DNA of 15,686 bases from Thermoplasmatales archaeon SW_10_69_26. GTDB lineage: Archaea; Thermoplasmatota; SW-10-69-26. Location of the stretch: the NCBI GenBank assembly GCA_003009755.1, contig PXUB01000027.1:1-15686 (forward strand), read 5' to 3'. The notes beneath the pieces are model-generated. The model was not told where the DNA came from, searched no databases, and saw only the letters and a program-made list of their open reading frames with translations. The position numbers and the translations under genes are program-made. Shown here piece by piece: positions 12,882 through 15,686 of this stretch (position 1 is the stretch's first letter; every line of letters starts with the position of its first letter).

Positions 12882-13532
12882 TTACAGCGAGGCCTCGAAG
12901 TCCTCGACCTCGGGATCGAAGTCCTCGCGAGTGTCGATGTTCCCCCACTCGCGGGCGAGCTCGCGGCAGAGGATGTAGTACACGAGCGCCAGGGATCGGC
13001 GACCTTTGTTGTTCGTCGGGATGCAGAGGTCGACGTTGCGGAGCTCGTTGTTGGTGTCGCACAGGGCGACGACCGGGATGCCGATGTTGAGACCCTCGCG
13101 GAGCGCTTGCGCGTCACCGACGGGATCGTTGAGGACGATGACCTCGGGCTCGAAGAAAGTGCGAGTCTCCGGGTTCGTCATCATGCCCGGCATGAAGCGG
13201 CCCGGGATGGACTCGATGCCGAGCTCGTCCTCCATGACGCGGATCGGCTTCTGCCCGTACTGGCGGGCGCTCACGAACACGACGTCTTCGGGATCGTAGT
13301 TCGAGAGGAAGCGAGCCGCGGTGCGGATGCGCTCGTCGGTCTTGGCGACGTCGAGGACGAACAGACCGTCGTTCCGCACGCGGAAGATGAAATCCTCCAT
13401 GGCGGCGTTCTTCTGTTGGGTGCCGATATGGACGCCGCTGGAGAGGTACTGGTCTTCGGGGACCAGCATGTCGGCCCGGTCGCCCTCGTCGTCTGCGTTC
13501 GTGTCTTCGGTCTCGGTTGCTGCTTCGGGCAC
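12882..13532 (-). CDS. rpsB: Small ribosomal subunit protein uS2
   Basis: This is a 216-residue protein with the archaeal S2 pattern: LVPEDQYLSSGVHIGTQQKN near the N-terminus, FIFRVRNDGLFVLDVAKTDE, VSARQYGQKP, PGRFMPGMMTNP and the conserved IPVVALCDTNNELRNVDLCI, then PTNNKGRRSLALVYY. The N-terminal 25 residues are an acidic extension (EDTNADDEGDRAD), as seen in halophile-type ribosomal proteins. The start is GTG at 13530-13532, one base after the stop of enolase, so the two are translationally coupled. A terminal hairpin (CCTCGCT-TAC-AGCGAGG) overlaps the stop codon, and two composite hairpin elements follow. Confidence 0.97.
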   Translation of the reverse strand: MPEAATETEDTNADDEGDRADMLVPEDQYLSSGVHIGTQQKNAAMEDFIFRVRNDGLFVLDVAKTDERIRTAARFLSNYDPEDVVFVSARQYGQKPIRVMEDELGIESIPGRFMPGMMTNPETRTFFEPEVIVLNDPVGDAQALREGLNIGIPVVALCDTNNELRNVDLCIPTNNKGRRSLALVYYILCRELAREWGNIDTREDFDPEVEDFEASL

Positions 13533-13533
13533 G

Positions 13534-14742
13534 TCAGGACTCTCCGATTCGCTCTTCGATACGGATCAGCTCGTTGAGCTTGGCGATCCGTTCGCCACCC
13601 ACGGCACCCGTCTTGATGGCGTGACAGCCGAGCGCGACGGCAAGGTGTGCGATCGTCGCGTCGGGGGTCTCACCGCTCCGGTGGCTCATCACCGTCGCGA
13701 GCCCGTGGCGTTGCGCCAGGCGGACCGTTCTCACGGTCCGAGTGAGGGTGCCTATCTGGTTCGGTTTGATAAGGATTGCGTTGGCCGCCCCCTGTTCGAT
13801 GCCGCGGCGGAGGCGATCCTCGTTCGTGGTGAACAGGTCGTCGCCGACCACGAGGACGTCGTCGCCCACGCGGTCGGTGAACGCGGCGAACGCGTCGAAG
13901 TCCCCCTCGTGGAAGGGGTCCTCGACGCTGGTGATGGGGTAGCGGTCGACGAGGTCCACGAGGAACTCGATCTGCTCCTCGGTGGTCCGCGTCTGGTCGG
14001 TGTAGTTGTAGGCCTTGCCGTCCCACAGCTCGCTGGCGGCGACGTCGAGGGCGATCGCCATGTCGATGCCCTCGTCGCGGCCGATGAGCTGGCAGGCCTC
14101 CTCGGTGATCTCCAGGGCTTCGTCGCTGGAGACGGGGGCCACCCAGGCGCCCTCGTCGCCTTTGGCGATCGTCTCGCCCGGGCGGCGGTCGCTGAGGATG
14201 CGAGAGATCTCGCGGTGCGCTCGGGCTTGCGCGAACACGGTGCGCGAGGGGCGGCGGTCCTGGGGAACCACCATGAACTCCTGGATGTCGGTGCCGCCGA
14301 TCGCGTGCTCGCCGCCGCCGATCACGTTGCCGAACGGGACGGGCAGTTGGTCGGCGAGGGCGCCACCCAGGTGGCGGAACAGTTCGCGGCCCTCCTCGCT
14401 GGCGGCCGCTTTCGCGCAGGCGAGGCTCGTCGCCACCGTGACGTTGCCGCCGATCTGGTCGAAGGTCGGCGTGCCGTCGGCCTCCTCGATCCGGGCGTCG
14501 ATGTCCTCTTGGTCGCGGACGTCGGCGCCCTCGAGCACGGGCAGCAGCCGCGAGCGGGCCTGTCGGATGCCCTCGTCGACGCTGCCGTTCGGGAACGCGG
14601 TGACCTCGTGCTCGCCGGTGCTGGCACCGGACGGCGCAGCGGCGGTGCCGAACCCGCTGGGGGTCCAGACGTCGCACTCGACGGTCGGATTGCCACGGCT
14701 GTCGAGGATCTTGCGCCACTGGATGGCGACGATCTCGGTCAC
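13534..14742 (-). CDS. eno: Enolase (phosphopyruvate hydratase)
   Basis: This is a 402-residue glycolytic enzyme that interconverts 2-phosphoglycerate and phosphoenolpyruvate. Visible landmarks are the substrate loop APSGASTGEHE, GGGEHAIGGTDIQEF, GDEGAW, the Mg-binding acids in ALDVAASELWD, SVEDPFHEGD and VVGDDLF, the catalytic Lys in ILIKPNQIGT, SHRSGET and the C-terminal IKTGAVGGERIAKLNELIRI. Length is slightly below the roughly 410-430 common for enolases; no motif is missing. It starts with GTG at 14740-14742, 4 nt after the rpoK stop, and precedes rpsB by one base. The order rpoK-eno-rpsB is a conserved archaeal arrangement. Confidence 0.97.
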   Translation of the reverse strand: MTEIVAIQWRKILDSRGNPTVECDVWTPSGFGTAAAPSGASTGEHEVTAFPNGSVDEGIRQARSRLLPVLEGADVRDQEDIDARIEEADGTPTFDQIGGNVTVATSLACAKAAASEEGRELFRHLGGALADQLPVPFGNVIGGGEHAIGGTDIQEFMVVPQDRRPSRTVFAQARAHREISRILSDRRPGETIAKGDEGAWVAPVSSDEALEITEEACQLIGRDEGIDMAIALDVAASELWDGKAYNYTDQTRTTEEQIEFLVDLVDRYPITSVEDPFHEGDFDAFAAFTDRVGDDVLVVGDDLFTTNEDRLRRGIEQGAANAILIKPNQIGTLTRTVRTVRLAQRHGLATVMSHRSGETPDATIAHLAVALGCHAIKTGAVGGERIAKLNELIRIEERIGES

Positions 14743-14746
14743 GGCC

Positions 14747-14980
14747 TCACCGGCGGCGTTTGTCCTCGGTCGTGCCGGACTCGGCGCGGAGCACCGTGAT
14801 CGGGATCGTGCCGGCCTCGAACTCCTTCTCGGCCACCTTGATCGGATCGAGCGCTTCCTCGGGCTCGACCGGGACGAGGATCGGCGCGCCGCTGGAGATC
14901 TGCAGCGATCGCGCTCCGATGATCCGGGCCCGCTCGAAGCGGTTCACCTGTTGGGCGGAGCTGGAGGCCGTGGACGGCAT
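14747..14980 (-). CDS. rpoK: DNA-directed RNA polymerase subunit Rpo6 (RpoK)
   Basis: This is a 77-residue protein. The core NRFERARIIGARSLQISSGA followed by PILVPVEPEEALDPIKVAEK and EFEAGTIPITV matches Rpo6/RpoK, the archaeal counterpart of eukaryotic Rpb6 and bacterial omega, which clamps the largest subunit and helps assembly. The ATG at 14980 (MPSTASSS) is preferred over the upstream frame at 14998; a TATA-like TTTTCGTATG (minus strand) lies about 25 nt before it, which would make the transcript nearly leaderless. In many archaea rpoN, S9, L13 and L18e precede rpoK; none is present here. Confidence 0.95.
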   Translation of the reverse strand: MPSTASSSAQQVNRFERARIIGARSLQISSGAPILVPVEPEEALDPIKVAEKEFEAGTIPITVLRAESGTTEDKRRR

Positions 14981-15037
14981 CGACGAGACTAAGCACATCC
15001 CATACGAAAACCTTGGGGGCGGGGGCCCGGTCGTCCC

Positions 15038-15214
15038 TCAGAACCGGTTGACGTCGCCCTCGCCGCCACCCTCGACCGTCGACCCGCTGGAGCAGGCGAC
15101 GCAAACCTGGGGGTTACGATCGTCGGAATGCTCCTTGCACAACGACTTCCCGCACATCTGGCACGTGCGGGAAGCGGCCTGACCGCAGTAGGAGCAGGTG
15201 CCGAGGGTGGACAT
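15038..15214 (-). CDS. Cross-brace-type zinc-finger microprotein
   Basis: This is a 58-residue protein with eight likely zinc ligands in order: C7-x2-C10, C18-x2-C21, C26-x2-H29 and C38-x2-C41 (CSYC, CQMC, CKEH, CVAC). The spacing resembles B-box or HIT-type fingers that hold two zinc ions. Similar small proteins are widespread in euryarchaea without a firm function; protein-protein or RNA contacts are plausible. The ATG at 15214 begins the clean domain (MSTLGTCSYC); the open frame upstream is Arg/Pro-rich and lacks family character. It lies 57 nt before rpoK on the same strand, in the position usually held by ribosomal protein genes, and downstream of tRNA-Leu. Confidence 0.75.
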   Translation of the reverse strand: MSTLGTCSYCGQAASRTCQMCGKSLCKEHSDDRNPQVCVACSSGSTVEGGGEGDVNRF

Positions 15215-15416
15215 CGACGAGGACAGGTCCGGTCCCGGTTGATGAGGGTTGGGACGTAGGCCGCCGACGGCGGGAGAGGGGGCGAAGGTTCGAGCGAGGG
15301 AGACGGGGGAAGCCAGCGGTCGGCGGGAGCGGCAGGACGGGGCCGGGCTCACCGCGTGCCGAGACCGACCGTGGACGCGGGGGACCGTCGAGAAGTGCGG
15401 ATGCGCTGTCGCGTAT
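15215..15416. other. Intergenic stretch with a 17-bp direct repeat and a partial tRNA-Leu end copy
   Basis: No gene is supported. CGAGACCGACCGTGGAC occurs at 15360-15376 and again at 15417-15433. GAGAAGTGCGGA at 15390-15401 repeats the 3' end and trailer of tRNA-Leu (15532-15543) in the same orientation. Confidence 0.55.
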
Positions 15417-15482
15417 CGAGACCGACCGTGGACACGGTGGGCGAGGTCGGTCTCGGATGCCGGCCGGATCGAAGATCCGGCC
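15417..15482 (+). repeat. Composite two-hairpin element, copy 2
   Basis: CGAGACCGACC (15417-15427) pairs perfectly over 11 bp with 15445-15455, with a 17-nt loop. A 6-nt spacer leads to GGCCGGATC-GAA-GATCCGGCC (15462-15482), a perfect 9-bp stem. The second arm plus spacer plus core reads almost the same as copy 1 on the minus strand at 6079-6133. It lies 3' of tRNA-Leu, in antisense orientation to it. Confidence 0.7.
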
Positions 15483-15537
15483 TCATCCTGCCCTCCGCAC
15501 TCATCGGTGACTGTGGCAGTCGGGGACTGTGGAGAAG

Positions 15538-15622
15538 TGCGGAGGGCAGGATTCGAACCTGCGAACCCCTACGGGAGCGGGTCTTGAGTCCGCCGCAGTT
15601 GGCCAGGCTATGCTACCTCCGC
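15538..15622 (-). tRNA. tRNA-Leu (CAA)
   Basis: This is an 85-nt class II tRNA on the minus strand: acceptor GCGGAGG/CCTCCGC, loop CTCAAGA giving anticodon CAA, a long variable arm (CCC-GTA-GGG) and T-arm GCAGG-TTCGAAT-CCTGC. The discriminator is A and no CCA is encoded. The anticodon stem GCGGA/CCCGC has an A-C mismatch at the pair next to the loop. The trailer begins CTTCTC, like the other tRNAs here, but lacks their long perfect hairpin. A good TATA box lies upstream. In Haloarcula a tRNA-Leu gene heads the L18e-L13-S9-rpoN-rpoK-eno-rpsB cluster, so its position here fits an ancestral arrangement. Confidence 0.93.
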
Positions 15623-15650
15623 AACCTGGGAGCCCGGCAACCGAGAAGGC

Positions 15651-15658
15651 TTTTTTAT
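15651..15658 (-). promoter_or_regulatory. TATA box of tRNA-Leu
   Basis: On the minus strand ATAAAAAA lies about 32 nt upstream of the tRNA 5' end, the strongest A/T run in the region. GGTTGCCGGGCT, close to the box seen near the tRNA-Val and P5CDH promoters, occurs between the TATA box and the gene. Confidence 0.7.
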
Positions 15659-15686
15659 CCTTACCGCAAGGAACCTGCGAATGCGG

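Noticed and set aside
15249-15587. 112-codon + strand frame over the tRNA-Leu region
   Set aside because: It overlaps tRNA-Leu in antisense and includes a composite hairpin element.

Overview
The window looks like a piece of a euryarchaeal chromosome with high GC (roughly two thirds by eye) and Asp/Glu-rich proteins, as in salt-in halophiles. Archaeal markers seen directly are rpoK-eno-rpsB in archaeal order, an LSm-L37e pair, tRNA genes without encoded CCA, and TATA boxes 25-32 nt before start codons with almost no leader. The C-terminal sorting tail of a secreted protein (a PFF motif, a Gly/Ala-rich membrane segment, then Arg) and the absence of rpoN, L13, S9 and L18e next to rpoK make me hesitate to place it in Halobacteria. 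A halophilic Thermoplasmatota-like lineage is an inference, not something shown.

Layout. 1-3000: a structured intergenic stretch, an MFS transporter, an antisense HxlR-type regulator remnant, a secreted FN3-type surface protein broken by a frameshift, and a small hypothetical gene. 3073-3963: a SWIM zinc-finger protein with a leaderless promoter. 4064-4803: a gene-poor zone with tRNA-Ala(GGC), a 112-bp repeat present twice whose ends derive from that tRNA, and several long hairpins. 5055-5744: an RAM-like domain fused to a Gly/Arg/Pro and Asp-rich disordered tail. 5745-6305: hairpins and tRNA-Val(GAC). 6365-8373: on the minus strand, a 512-aa Cys-containing unknown protein, L37e and LSm. 8535-8672: an overlooked 45-aa secreted peptide with its own terminator. 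8737-12018: two divergent aldehyde dehydrogenases, one P5CDH-type (proline/glutamate) and one ALDH7-type (aminoadipate semialdehyde, lysine), sharing a 153-bp promoter region. 12019-12865: a run of hairpins around a small zinc-ribbon gene. 12882-15622: on the minus strand, tRNA-Leu(CAA), a cross-brace zinc-finger microprotein, rpoK, enolase and ribosomal protein S2.

Genes with likely linked roles are the two ALDHs (amino-acid degradation feeding glutamate and aminoadipate), L37e with LSm (translation and RNA metabolism), and rpoK-eno-rpsB (information processing plus glycolysis, with 1-4 nt spacing).

The most striking feature is not a gene. The intergenic regions carry a family of composite two-hairpin elements (a long-stem hairpin, a 3-6 nt spacer, then a GGATC-NNN-GATCC hairpin). 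tRNA-Ala and tRNA-Val are each followed, with no gap, by a perfect 12-14 bp hairpin starting CTTCTCGAC. I know of no described family with this architecture, though I could not search for one.
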